64,000 nucleotides of DNA from Megaleporinus macrocephalus (Eukaryota; Chordata; Actinopteri; Characiformes; Anostomidae). Of this stretch, positions 47,321 to 58,281 are shown one piece after another. The DNA is taken from assembly GCA_021613375.1 (NCBI GenBank), contig CM038704.1, positions 36,019,662 to 36,083,661 of the forward strand, given 5' to 3'. The translations under genes and the position numbers were made by a program. Below the pieces are notes generated by a model, which made no database searches, was not told where the DNA came from, and saw nothing but the letters and a program-made list of their open reading frames with translations. Numbering within the stretch: the stretch's first letter is position 1; each line of letters opens with the position of its first letter.

Positions 47321-47384
47321 CAAAAATGATCAGTTAACCACAATTATATGAACAAAAAGATCTAATATTAAACTTTGTGTGTAC

Positions 47385-47505
47385 CTGTAGTGTTGGCAGG
47401 TGAGGGTGCTGCGTAGTTTTTCTCCTCCTCCATGAACTGCAGAGCCACGGTGCAGAAATTACTCTCATACTGGACCACCAAGTGACTTAGAGCTACAACC
47501 AGCTC
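47385..47505 (-). CDS. rptor: rptor exon 18 (inferred number)
   Basis: The exon is 121 nt, phase 0 to phase 1, about 40 residues from ELVVALSHLVVQYESNF to EEEKNYAAPSPANTT (human about 662-701). It closes the HEAT block and opens the serine/threonine-rich linker. The S-P at the position of human S696 is kept. The segment just after it is one residue shorter than in human (my alignment). The donor is ACAG|GTACAC. Confidence 0.96.
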
Positions 47506-47744
47506 CTGCAGATGCAAACATACATAAAGTACATAGCAATCTGAGACAGGTACACACATAAAACATATACTCCAACATGTCTCCAAGAGAAGACAATGAA
47601 TTTTGTAAGTATTATTTCTAATGGTGGCTCACAGTCCACTGATTAATGTCTGCCTGAAATCAATCCCTTTACACTTTCCAATCAAACAGGAGACCACTGT
47701 GCATCAACAGTGAACAGGTAACCTAACACAGAAAACCCAGCAAA

Positions 47745-48065
47745 GGAAAGTCAATGCAGAAGGGCCAGCACAGCTAAGTCAGGAAAGTCAACACAAGCAA
47801 AGTTAGTGCAGGAGGGCCAGTACAGGTAATCTAGTGCAGGGGGGCTAGCACAGGAACGTTAGGGAAGGAGGGCCAACACAGGAATGTTACGGAAGGAAGG
47901 CAAGAACAGGTATGTTAGTGCAGGAGGGCCAACACAGGTATGTTAGTGCAGGAGGACCAACACAGGATCGTTAGGGAAAGAAGGCAAGAACAGGTATGTT
48001 AGTACAGGAGGGCTAGCATAGGTGCGTTAGTGCATGATAGCTAGAACATTAGATACATTAGGGCA
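47745..48065. repeat. degenerate tandem repeat, unit about 29-30 bp
   Basis: Units like TTAGTGCAGGAGGGCCAACA then CAGGTATG recur about ten times. Confidence 0.8.
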
Positions 48066-48345
48066 GGAAGGGTAGCACAGTAAGCTAGTGCAAGAAGAGT
48101 ATCAAAGCGAAGTTAGTTCAGGAAGGGTAGCACAGTAAGCTAGTGCAAGAAGAGTATCAAAGCGAAGTTAGTTCAGGAAGGGTAGCACAGTAAGCTAGTG
48201 CAAGAAGAGTATCAAAGCGAAGTTAGTTCAGGAAGGGTAGCACAGTAAGCTAGTGCAAGAAGAGTATCAAAGCGAAGTTAGTTCAGGAAGGGTAGCACAG
48301 TAAGCTAGTGCAAGAAGAGTATCAAAGCGAAGTTAGTTCAGGAAG
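48066..48345. repeat. 55-bp tandem repeat, five near-identical copies
   Basis: GGAAGGGTAGCACAGTAAGC starts copies at 48066, 48121, 48176, 48231 and 48286, exactly 55 bp apart, and a diverged sixth begins at 48341. The near-identity suggests recent expansion. Confidence 0.95.
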
Positions 48346-48460
48346 GCTAGAGCAGTAAAGCTTACTCTGAAAGTTTGTGCAAGAAGACATAGGATAGCAC
48401 AGGAAAACAAGCACAGATAGGCTAACGCAGGAAACCTGCAGCTCTAAGATCATTGCTTAC

Positions 48461-48601
48461 CTTTCTGACCACGGGACTACCATCGTTGATAAGCTGGGCT
48501 AACATCATGGCCACATTGTGGTCGATGGTGGTGGAATGATCCGTCCGCTCGGCCGAATTGCCCACAAATGTCCCCAGCGCAAACACGGCCGCACATCGTA
48601 C
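48461..48601 (-). CDS. rptor: rptor exon 17 (inferred number), HEAT repeats
   Basis: The exon is 141 nt, phase 0 to 0, 47 residues from VRCAAVFALGTFVGNSAERT to DGSPVVRK (human about 615-661). VRCAAVFALG is a classic HEAT inner-helix pattern. The acceptor ends GTGCAG and the donor is AAG|GTAAGC, a strong site. A 55-bp tandem array ends about 110 bp beyond the donor. Confidence 0.98.
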
Positions 48602-48791
48602 CTGCACCACAGACACAACCCCTCAAATCAAACAGGTCACTTACAAGTCAGCATGCAGGTCTATGACCGCTTCATTCTATGAGCTACAGCACCATGAATA
48701 CACTGTTGTATCTCTGCTGATAGACAATGAAGTACTTTTAGTAAAAAACACATATGTCCAGCACAGAAATCATCTCGGCTCGGCTTGCTAC

Positions 48792-48983
48792 CTCTGGGAT
48801 GGGATCTGAGAGGAGGCTGTAGAGCTTCTCATGGGCGCTGTCTCGAACACCACACCAGCGGGCCGAGTCAAAGTTCTGCCAGATCCGGCCGAGGCAGATG
48901 GCCACCCACTGGCGTAGGAGCGGGTGAGGGTCACTGAGCTGCTCCAGGCAGATGGCTATCAGATTACCCTGCAAACAGGCTTC
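48792..48983 (-). CDS. rptor: rptor exon 16 (inferred number), HEAT repeats
   Basis: This is the longest rptor exon here: 192 nt, phase 0 to 0, 64 residues from EACLQGNLIAICLEQL to LYSLLSDPIPE (human about 551-614). It contains the conserved SDPHPLLRQW and GRIWQNFDSARW segments of the central HEAT repeats, which with the N-terminal domain form the mTOR-facing surface. The acceptor ends CTACAG and the donor is GAG|GTAGCA. Only 190 nt of intron separate it from exon 17. Confidence 0.98.
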
Positions 48984-49586
48984 CTGTAGTGGACGGAGAC
49001 AAGATGAGCAAACCTCTGGATAAATGAAAGGTGCAACATGCATTTTCCTTCCACGTAAACTGTTTCCTCCTCTTCCCAGGCAGTACTTTAGTAACAGTGT
49101 TTCAGGCCTGGACTGTCCATCACACATTCACGTCTTCAAACTGTGTTTTATTTGAAAATAATTCATTACTCCTTTAAAGTGCTGGCCTTCACCTGGGAGT
49201 GAGCGTGGGATAAAACAACAAAAGAAATAGCAGACCATTTAAAAAAGTGTGTGAAACAAGTACAAGCATAAATAAGCAAGCGAGGGAGGGAGGTGAAGAC
49301 TTTTGTGCACAGTGGTATGACCTTCAGAACAGCTCCAAACGCGACAGCACGAATGACAGAGATGAGGAGAGAGGCGGGAAGTGTGACAGGACAAAAAAAG
49401 AAAGAAAGAAAAAGAGAAGAAAGAGGGATGATGAATGTCTGAGTGAGGAGGGAGATCGGGGCAGCGTAACAAACACTGTAGCGTCCTTGAGGCAGACAAT
49501 AACCACACAACAGTGCACAAAGTCTCCAGTGATGCAACCCAGTTAGACAAAAGGAGTCAAACACCACAAAACACTGTATAAGATTA

Positions 49587-49625
<39 letters not shown>

Positions 49626-49805
49626 TGAAGAGTTTTGATAAAGCTCTTCAAATTGGTCTAACCATGTCTAGATGGACCTAACAGGTACACAGGAACAGAT
49701 AAACGTTCTTCCCTAAACTGCGACCGAGACATTAGAGAAAATGTCTTTGTGTGCTGTAGCATCATCCTGCACTGAAATAAAGGGTCTGAGCCCAACGTTT
49801 GAGAG
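49626..49805 (-). mobile_element. Tc1/mariner fragment, same family as 41310-42145
   Basis: CTAACCATGTCTAGATGGAC, GTTCTTCCCTAAACTG and AAATGTCTTTGTGTGCTGTA then GCATCA match part of the family, reverse orientation. Both ends are missing. Confidence 0.65.
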
Positions 49806-49914
49806 CGCTTTGATATTTTCTCTATTTCTGTACAAATACGACCTAAAACATAATCAGCTTTTCAAGCAAGTCCCAAAAGTAGACAAAGAGAACCAAATGA
49901 AACAAAACTATTAT

Positions 49915-50945
49915 ATTTATTTATTTATTTATTTATTGAGAAAAATTATCCAAGATTTCATATCTGAGTGGCAAGAAGTACGTGACCCTCTGGAATCGAC
50001 GGTTCATCTGAAGGATTTTTTAATCAAAGGGGACAGCAATGCGGTGAGAGGAGCTGCCTTCTTGTATTTAAAGAACAGAGATCTATCAAAGTCAGATCTG
50101 TACATGTTTATGTGTATCGTGGAGGTCAGAAAACAAGTTGATGCTCGCTAACAAGTGAGATGCTCGCAAAAGAGTTTGATCTCCACCATCCACAGTCAGT
50201 CAGATTGTGCACAAATGAAAGAACTTCAAGACCACTGTTACACTCCCCAAGAGTGGTCCACTAACAAAGACCACCCCAAGAGCCAAGCATATAATAGCCT
50301 GCAAGGTCACAAAGGAACCCGGGGTAACTTCTTAGCCACAGTGGCTCATTTTTGTGGCCAATGTTTATGAGTCCACCATCTAGAGAAACCTAAACAACAA
50401 CGGTGTGCATGGGCAGGTTGCAAGGAGAGAAACACTGCTCTCCGAAAAGAATAGTGCTGCCCGTTTAACATTTGCTAAAGATCATGTGGACAAGCCAGAA
50501 ACCTTTGTTTTGAATTTTTTGGTTTAAATGAGAAGCATGACATCCTCAAAAAAAACCCCCAAAAAAAACAACAATCATATCCAATCTGTGAAACATGGTG
50601 GTGGTAGTATCATAGTGTGAGCCTGTTTTGCCACATGTGGTACAGGACATCTTGTCATCCCTAATGGAACAATGAATTCTGAATTATACCAGCGACTTTG
50701 AACCGTAAATATCAGGACATCTGTATATGAACTGAATCTTAAGAGAACATGAGTAATGCAGTAAAACAATGACCCTAAGCACACTAGTTGTCCACCAAAG
50801 AATGGATTAAGTTAATGTTTTGGAATGACCCAGTCAAAGTCAAGATCTCATCATATAGAAGGGTAATGAAAAGACCTGAAATTACAGTTCATGTGAGAAT
50901 ATCCCAGAGCTGTAGCTGTTCTGCCAATAATTCTGCAAGCATTTC
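49915..50945 (+). mobile_element. degraded Tc1/mariner element, plus orientation
   Basis: CATATCTGAGTGGCAAGAAG near the start, then TTTGATCTCCACCATCCACA, CAGTCAGATTGTGCACAAATG, GTGAAACATGGTGGTGGTAG, ACAATGACCCTAAGCACAC and TTAATGTTTTGGAATGACCC follow the order of a well-known fish Tc1-like transposase gene. Frameshifts, stops and an internal loss near 50510 disable it. Confidence 0.85.
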
Positions 50946-51029
50946 TGTCCTAGAATTAATCTGTTATTGAAAATACACTTCATTTAAACTGGAAAAACAA
51001 CTGACCTTGAAAACTGTCAGATTAATTTA

Positions 51030-51795
51030 GGGTGTTTTCACACCTGTAGTTCGTTTCACTGGTCCGGATCAGTTAATGAGTTCGTTTACTGGGAGTGTTT
51101 CCTCCTCGGTTAAGTTTGTTTTTCACACAGGCAAAAACCGAAACGCACCAAAACGCGCCCCAACAAACCACATGAGCACACTGTCTCCTCTGATTGGTCA
51201 GAGATATCTGGCGTGCGAGCAAGAAAGTAAACACAGGGAGAAGATCTGGTTTTCCCAAACTACTGCACATTTCTTGTACAGCGTAGCACAGAGCATCGGC
51301 AGAGACAGCATCTGTTCATAGCTGTAATAATAATCTGATAATATACCTGCACTACAGTCCACCTGCAGATCACCCAGCTCACTCCAAATATTAGGTAGAC
51401 AGGGTACCTCACTGCTAGTCCAAGTGAAACCTTGGTTTATTGTCCTCGCCCTGTTAGCTGCTACAGTTATCCAGTTCTCTGTTTACGCCATCTGCCGCAT
51501 CCCATAATGCAAAGCACAGCTGGCTGCAGGAGATGTTTAGATTAAACTTGAGGAGTACACCTAATACTTGAGTCGGATTGCGGTCGGATCATGTTCTCAC
51601 CACAAACGAACCGCTCCGGAGTTCATTTAGAACCGGATCGAGACCGCCTCCTCTCGAGGGTCTCGGTGCGGTTGATTTGGTCCGCTTCTGCATGCGATTA
51701 CTGTTTTAACACCTGCCAAAACGAACTGCACCAAGTGTGCAAACGAACCAGAGTCCGTTTTAACCGGATTAACTAGTGCTGGTGTGAAAACGCCC
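51030..51795. mobile_element. non-autonomous TIR element, possibly piggyBac-like
   Basis: The ends GGGTGTTTTCACACC and GGTGTGAAAACGCCC are inverted repeats with one mismatch. The flanks are TTTA (left) and TTAA (right), compatible with a mutated TTAA duplication. The interior is CpG-bearing and lacks a transposase. Subterminal AACGAAC/GTTCG motifs repeat at both ends. Confidence 0.65.
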
Positions 51796-51906
51796 TTAAA
51801 CATCCTGGCCATATCTGCTTTTCACATATATATTTATATATATATTTCACATATATATATATATATCACTCTTTGAAACCCTCTATCAGTCAGTTGCAGC
51901 ACAAAC

Positions 51907-51972
51907 CTGTCCTGTGTTGTAGTTGTTGACAATAACAGCTAGGATGAAGACAGCCATGGTCCGATGCTCCGC
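51907..51972 (-). CDS. rptor: rptor exon 15 (inferred number)
   Basis: The exon is 66 nt, phase 0 to 0, 22 residues AEHRTMAVFILAVIVNNYNT then GQ, matching human about 529-550 with minor substitutions. The acceptor ends GTGCAG and the donor is CAG|GTTTGT. A hydrophobic solenoid helix is evident. The next intron (48984-51906) is packed with transposon remnants, the nearest ending about 110 bp from the donor. Confidence 0.96.
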
Positions 51973-52281
51973 CTGCACGAGAAAGAAAAAACACTCTGTA
52001 TGAATCACCAAAGCAGATGACTCAATTAATCACTCCAGTAAAAAAGAAAAACCAAAGGAAACATGAATAATAAGTGAACTCTAAAACTAGCTCACTTTGG
52101 ACTCTGTTTATTGTTTTGTGTGTGTGAGCACGACTCTGACTCTATAGAGATCTCAGTCAAATAAAGACACCCGGAAACCGAAGCACGAGGATGGATTTTT
52201 TTGGTTATAAACAACAAAAACAAGAACAAAAACAACAAAACCTAAAGAAAAACTGATCAACCAGAACACATCAACACTCAC

Positions 52282-52356
52282 CGGCATGTAGGGATCAGCC
52301 AGAACTGACAGGAAGTACTTGTGGCCATTATCCTTCACCAGATCAGCCTGACAGGA
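52282..52356 (-). CDS. rptor: rptor exon 14 (inferred number)
   Basis: The exon is 75 nt, phase 0 to 0, 25 residues reading SCQADLVKDNGHKYFLSVL then ADPYMP (human about 504-528). The acceptor ends CATTAG and the donor is CCG|GTGAGT, close to consensus. It belongs to the HEAT solenoid. It is separated from exon 15 by one of the shortest introns in the window (309 nt). A tandem array of about 50-bp units begins within 30 bp of the acceptor side. Confidence 0.96.
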
Positions 52357-52379
52357 CTAATGAAAGACAGACAGTACGT

Positions 52380-53290
52380 GAGTCCTTTAATGGGATGTGT
52401 AAATACCTCTCCATTGATATGAGTCCTTTAATAGGATATTTGAATGTGTTTTCTGGGATACAGGTCCCTTTAATGGAACATATAAATACTTTTTTTCTTG
52501 ATATAGGTCTTTTGAGGCCAGGTGTATATGTTTTTTCTTGATATGGGGCCCTTTAAAGGGACATGTAAATGTTTTTCTTAGATACTGGGTCTTTAAAGCC
52601 AGGTGTGTATGTTTTTCCCTTGATATAGACCCTTTACTATGATTTGTGAATGCTTAACATAGTTTAGTTTAGTTTAGAATTATTCTGTCACTGTTTGCAC
52701 ACAGCGAAGTTTGACCTCTGCATTTTAGCCATCCATGCAGTGAAAAACCCACATATACATACACACACTAGGGGGCAGTGAGCACACGTACCCGGAGCCG
52801 TGGGCAGCCTTATCCACAGCGACCGGGAAGCAGTTGGGGGTTAGGTGCCTTGCTCAAGGGCACTTCAGTCGTATCCTGCTGGTCCCAAACCGGCGACCTT
52901 CCAGTCACAAGACTGGACCCCTAACCTTCAGGCCACGAGTGGGCCCTTTAAATGGTATAAGAACACTTGTTGCTTAATATGGGTCCATTTAGGCCAGGTA
53001 TGTATGCTTTTTCCTAAATATGGGTCATTTGGGTCATTAGTGTGAATGCTTTTCCTTGATACTGGGTCTTTAATGGCAGGTGTATATGTTCTTTCCTGAT
53101 ATTGGCCCTTTAATGGGACGTGTGAATGCTTTTAAACTGATACGGGCCCTGTTAACTGGATTACTTGTTTGTTGATATGGACCCTTATGGCCAGGTTTGT
53201 ATGTTTTTCTTCGATATAGGCCCTTTAGTAGGATGTGTGAACGATGTTTCTTTGATATGGGCTCTTTCATGTCAGGTGTGAAAGGGGTCT
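52380..53290. repeat. degenerate tandem array, unit about 45-50 bp, split by a SINE
   Basis: Units containing TTGATATGGGTCCTTTAATG then GGATGTGTGAATG run at 52380-52640 and resume at 52943-53290. The intervening 280 bp is a SINE. Confidence 0.8.
52661..52942 (-). mobile_element. tRNA-derived SINE
   Basis: On the minus strand the head reads CGTGGCCTGAAGGTTAGGGG (A-box region), then GGTCGCCGGTTTGGGACC (B-box), then CCCTTGAGCAAGGCACCTAA, a familiar teleost SINE body. It ends in a short (AAACT)n-type tail at 52661-52677. Confidence 0.85.
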
Positions 53291-53792
53291 TAGAGTTTTA
53301 GTGGTTAAAAATCCAATACATAGCCGCTGTTTTGGCACTTTCTGCTTCAGTCCCTACCGTCACTGATGCAGTACAGAAGACTTGCGGTCTTGACGTCTGG
53401 CAGCCGGAGTAAATCACTGAGCTTCACTCAGACAGACACAATTATGTAACGGATTTGTGTCAAACTGACAAAATCAAAGTACAGAAAGTTGGCAAGTGTG
53501 AAAGCCAGATGACAGCGGATTGAGTTTATTTATCTATTTATTAATTTATTATTCCATATCAAAGTCAGAGGAACACAAAAAGCTTTGTGTACGACACTAA
53601 GAATGTTTATTTATCCCAAAATCCACTGCAGAGGGGGAACGCACAGCGCTGTGAGAGGGCTTTCCTACACTTTCCTGTTTCTTTAGAGAAGTTTTTATCT
53701 GCATGAAGGAAGTTTTCAAAATGTTTGACAGGAGATCCTGAACTACAAACATACATAACTGAATTTTTCAGTCCTGAGGTACTTCTTTAAAG

Positions 53793-54255
53793 GGGAATTC
53801 CACAATTTTTTTTTAATTCCTACATAATTAAATGGTTCAGATGTCGTTGAAAGTAGTTTGGTGTGAAGTGTTCTGTTTTTAAAGAAACTAAAAAAGAGTG
53901 AGAATTGTTTACACTGCTGGTGATGAACAGACGTCCACCCCTAAAAGCTCCCTCACAAAAAAGTTATTACATGAAATGATTAAGAACAGGCTCCCTGACT
54001 TCTAAGATGTTACGACGATTTATGATGGAGGGACACATGCTTGTTGAGTGTTGTGAGCCACTACTTCCCCATCATCACCATTCCATAAAAACACTTGGAG
54101 AATAAAAAAAAAGTTTATGTTTGTGTTGTAGACATGGAGACCCCTGGCTTATGACCACTACTATAAAGAACACCTGAATCTACAATCAACCACACCATAT
54201 CAAACCACTCTGAACAAATCAGTTTACATCTCAAAGTCTGAATCAATTAAACTCC
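53793..54255. repeat. dispersed foldback-like repeat, copy 2
   Basis: It starts AAAGGGGAATTCCACA like the copy at 6735 and shares TTTGGTGTGAAGTG and AAAAGTTATTACATGAAATG-type blocks. Near the end ACCAAACCACTCTGAACA-like and ACTCCCTTT motifs mirror the start. Confidence 0.5.
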
Positions 54256-54337
54256 CTTTCAAAGTGTTTACTAAGTGGCTCTCTCAGCCAGTCAGTGTCA
54301 GTACAGGGAATCAATTCCAGCATAGAGAACTGCTTAC

Positions 54338-54448
54338 ACTGTCCACCGCCAGGATTTTAGCCCAGATGAAGACGAGGAGAGGACGCAGCTCCCTTGCAGA
54401 ACTCTGCAACAACTTCAGCACATACGGAAATATTCCTACAGAAAGAGC
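54338..54448 (-). CDS. rptor: rptor exon 13 (inferred number)
   Basis: The exon is 111 nt, phase 0 to 0, 37 residues from [15 protein letters not shown] to WAKILAVDS, part of the HEAT solenoid (human about 467-503). The donor is AGT|GTAAGC, close to consensus. The acceptor is unusual: the AG is preceded on the transcribed strand by about 69 uninterrupted TC dinucleotides (54451-54588), so this microsatellite is the whole polypyrimidine tract. The coding part is intact and strongly conserved. Confidence 0.96.
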
Positions 54449-54591
<143 letters not shown>

Positions 54592-54784
54592 CACAGTTCC
54601 TGTTTTGCAACACAACTATAACATTTAGACCTTGATGCTTACAACAACAACAATAATTTTAACCTAATTTTTATATCAATAAAGAGCATATCATGTCTAT
54701 TCAATACAATGACCTTGGAGTACCTTTTACTCAGCTGTTCAGTACATGTAAGCAACATTTAATTTACTTTATGTAAAGAGAGTT

Positions 54785-54840
54785 TTTCCAAGTGATTTTG
54801 GAGCATTTCTATTGGTCCATAAGCCAACATTAGCTATAAC
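54785..54840. repeat. dispersed repeat with ATTGGTCCA motif, fragment
   Basis: TTTTGGAGCATTTCTATTGG then TCCAT matches copies at 20160, 20885, 56105 and 59405. Confidence 0.55.
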
Positions 54841-54849
54841 ATTAAAACT

Positions 54850-55200
54850 ATATTAAAACTAATTATCAGCTCCACCTAACATATAGGAGCACTTTGTAGT
54901 TCTACACTATACTTTGTTATCTTGTTCTGCAACAATCAGGACCTCCAAAGGACCACCACAGTGGTGTGTCAGTCTCAGCACTGCAGTAACACTAATGTGT
55001 TGGGGGTGTGTTAGTGTGTTATGCTGATATGAGTGGATCAGACACATAGCAGTGCTGGTGAAGCTTTTAAACACAGTGTCCAATCACTGTCCATTCTGTT
55101 CGACACTCCCAACCTCGTTGATCCACCTTGTAGATGTAACGTCCGAGACAGTAGCTCATCTGTTGTTGCACGGTTTGTGTTGGTCATGCTACACGTTTGT
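54850..55200 (-). repeat. teleost dispersed repeat, reverse copy of 21390-21660
   Basis: GGACCACCACAGTGGTGTGT, CAGCACTGCAGTAACACTAA and GAGTGGATCAGACACATAGC then AGTGCTG, with TCCACCTTGTAGATGTAACG further on, match the family in reverse orientation and extend beyond the other copy. Confidence 0.7.
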
Positions 55201-55277
55201 TTAAGAAAAGAGAAGTCAGTTAAGGCTGAAAAAATTTAAAAAGCTATTTGTTGTCTCCAGGATTTAAAGATTGGAAA

Positions 55278-55330
55278 TGCAAATAATATAATATAATATA
55301 ATATAATATAATATAATATAATATAATATA
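55278..55330. repeat. (ATAAT)n pentanucleotide microsatellite
   Basis: About ten perfect 5-bp units. Confidence 0.95.
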
Positions 55331-56104
55331 TCCAACCTTACATATTACAACCTTACCTTTACCTACACGTTACACAAAAACGCAAGATAAAAAAAAGGAA
55401 AAGGTGGAGGGCAGATAAAGGGGGATCTTGTGGACTGGTTAATGTTTAGATGTCTCCACAGTTGATTAAGTGTGAATGTAAAAGGTCTCACAGTGAGAAT
55501 TTGGCTCTGAGGGAAAGAACACGCACCAAATCCAATTACACTGACTGCTGATCACATTACAGCTAGAAATATTGATTAACAACTGTGTGTACACCTTCAC
55601 TCACGAAGAGACCTGAAATGTCTAACCCCATGTAGCTAGAAGGGGAGACGGGGGCTGAGGGGGCTACGGGTTTCCAGATTTCAGGATAATATAACGGAGA
55701 CTGCTTACAATGATAAATAACCACAGAACTTGTACATGTGTTGAGCACAAAAAAGTACAGTATGTGTTATTAAATACATCTAAATAAACCTGTGAATTAC
55801 TTCCTCCACAAACACACAAGCTTTACAGCAAACAGTTATCTCCCGCTCGATATCTCTTCAGTCTCTAAACAGCATCTTACTCAACCACTCCATAACAGCA
55901 TGTGACTCTGCCATTTCTGTGTTTTTACTGTTCTGGGATGAAATAGATGGAAATTTATTGACTCTGCATTCTTCCTTTTTTTTTTTAAATCTTTTTACAC
56001 ACACACACACACATATATATAAACAAATATATGAAAAACATGCATCTCCATTTTTGTTGATTTTTATTTTTCTATACTGTTTGAACACGACAGCTGTCAC
56101 TGAT

Positions 56105-56300
56105 ATTGTGTAAAAATAAAATGGACCAATAGAAATGCAGTTTTTGTTCTCTCCTGTAAAGTTACTATTTTGGAGATTTTTTTATTGGACAGTGATGATA
56201 CCTATTATTTAGATCATTGCTGTTTGAACAAAACATACTTTACTTTTAATGTAAGTCAATGGAACCAAACAAAAAATAAAAACATACAAATCTGTAAATA
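56105..56300. repeat. dispersed repeat with ATTGGTCCA motif, copy 4
   Basis: TGGACCAATAGAAATGCAGT, TCTCCTGTAAAGTTACTATT and CTTTTAATGTAAGTCAATGG align with copy 2. Confidence 0.6.
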
Positions 56301-57872
56301 TCTACAGGCAATAGTATGTTTCATGGGTTTTATATCATTGTTGTCAGAACAACTCTATCCAAATAAGTAACTTTATAAAAAACCTTTACAAAAAAACTTT
56401 TAATGGCTATTAAAATCATTTTGGAGTACTTGAATTGGGTAGATTCATCCTTTTTACCTTTTTAAAATTAAATATGAAGCTCTAAAGCATTTTACAGTCA
56501 ATGTGTATTAGAGCTGTTTGTCCTATTGTTCTGAATATGTGTGAAAAACGACACACACAGGCAGGGAAAAAAAAATTTGTTTCTTTATGTTTACATGCAA
56601 TTAATAATCCAATCATAATCAGATTTCTACAGTTATCAGATCTGTCAAGTGGCCATGTAAACAACATACTTTGATTTTTTTAAATTGATTTAAGACTTAG
56701 AAATCTAATTACTAGAGCTAGTTTCTTAGTGCTTATATACTCTAACTAAGATTTCTTTCAGATGTTTTAGTATACGTTTACCCCTACAGTTTAAAGTTTG
56801 AGTTTTATGTTACGTTACTTTCTACTTTTATAAGTTTAACGGCCAATTGCAAAGCAGAAATCCCTTTATCTGATTATCCAAGCGCATGTAAACATGAATA
56901 GATTACTGACGAACTACAATTTTCTACAGCTATTAGTTTTTTAAGAGCATCTAAACAGAGATCTGTCCAACAGTAAACCTATGCATTTATATGTAGCAAT
57001 ATGTATATATTATTAAGTATCTATAAATAATAATACAGTGTCTCATATGTATTACAATGTTGCCTTGCATCTCCAAATTAAAAAGGGAGCTCTGAGTCGC
57101 AGACTACAAAATGATCCACAATCTCAGAAGTCTATGGAAGGAAAGAGCATGTGCTCTGTGAGCTATTAGATGATCCGTGCTATAAAGGATGTGTGATTTT
57201 TAATTTAGTCGACAATTACAGGCCCTTTTTGGCTGTTTGAGCTGCTTTAGACGGGTCATTTTTCACAGTTAAGTACGCTGAATGCTGGATAAGTGCACAG
57301 CATCTCTGACTCTTTCAGACCGAATGGGTTTTTTAAATGGCTATTACTCATCTATGCTCTGACTGCTTACCCAAATTTCATCTGAGCTCCGCAAAACGAC
57401 TCGCATTTTTATGCACCGCCCTTTCGCCTTAATGCTCCTTAGGGAAATCCCGGCACAACCACACACCATGTTAGAGCCACACGCTGGAGGTTCTGCTAGA
57501 TTTATCTCCATTTAATTCCACAGTAGGGCTGCTTTAGTGGCATAACACTGATATAAATAACAATTAGCGGGGCCAACATCAGTTTAGAAGTAATTTAGCA
57601 CTAAAAACACACTCAATAGCTTTGGCAACAAATAATTTGGCATGCAATCAAATTAACACAGTTTAGGTGGGGAAAATGTACTACAACTTTCTGCTACGCT
57701 AATGTCATTTTTGCCCATGTGTATAGATAACAGCATGTCATATGGTGTCGAAACCATATACACAAGTCCATATTTCTATTTCTAATGGTGCCAATTTGAT
57801 TGGTCACCAAACTGTTGCTGGAAGTAGTCATCCACATAAAAGAACTGATGTCTTAATCTTGTGTAGCATTAC

Positions 57873-57956
57873 CAAGCTCACTGCCCACGGCCCCAAGTCC
57901 AGAAAGCGTCCCAGCAGGTCCAAGGCCCGCAATCTGTGCACCTGGCTGAGGAGGAC
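57873..57956 (-). CDS. rptor: rptor exon 12 (inferred number)
   Basis: The exon is 84 nt, phase 0 to phase 0, 28 residues starting [18 protein letters not shown] and ending GPWAVSL, nearly identical to human Raptor around 439-466. The acceptor is a pyrimidine-rich stretch ending CAG and the donor is TTG|GTAATG. It encodes helices at the start of the armadillo/HEAT solenoid that packs against mTOR. It is the first rptor exon visible in the window. I searched 57957-64000 on the minus strand for the preceding exon and did not find it. Confidence 0.95.
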
Positions 57957-58180
57957 CTGAAAGAGAACAGCAGGGGAAAGGTGAAAAAGACCTCAAAGAT
58001 GAGCTCATATCTGGGTCCTGGCACATTAACACAGACCAAAGCTGGAACACAGAAGTTACAGGACACACCTAAAGACCACCCACATATACATATACACAGA
58101 GATGTAGGTTTTTATACAATACCAGGACGTGGAACGTACCTGTAACATTCATACATACATACATACATATATCAGTTTAC

Positions 58181-58195
58181 ATGCTGCTATGCTGC

Positions 58196-58235
<40 letters not shown>

Positions 58236-58281
58236 CATATATATATACATAGCAGCATAGCAGCATAGCAGCATAGCAGCA
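58181..58281. repeat. palindrome: GCTGCTAT arms around a TA tract
   Basis: ATGCTGCTATGCTGCTATGT (58181-58200) is exactly complementary to 58247-58266. The TA tracts between them also pair, and the right arm carries two further AGCAGCAT units. Confidence 0.9.

Larger units (their letters stand above)
47506..48460 (-). other. rptor intron 17
   Basis: Most of this intron is two adjoining tandem arrays (47745-48065 and 48066-48345). No gene is seen. Confidence 0.75.
48984..51906 (-). other. rptor intron 15
   Basis: No nested gene is seen. It is filled by a TA microsatellite (49590-49622), two Tc1-type remnants (49626-49805 and 49915-50945) and a TIR element (51030-51795). AT runs lie at 51824-51865. 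Confidence 0.75.
52357..54337 (-). other. rptor intron 13
   Basis: No gene is seen. It consists largely of a tandem array split by a SINE (52380-53290) and a foldback-like repeat (53793-54255). Confidence 0.7.

Noticed and set aside
49741..50151. 136-codon plus-strand frame in intron 15
   Set aside because: It spans two degraded Tc1-like remnants and an ATTT-rich junction; not a host gene.
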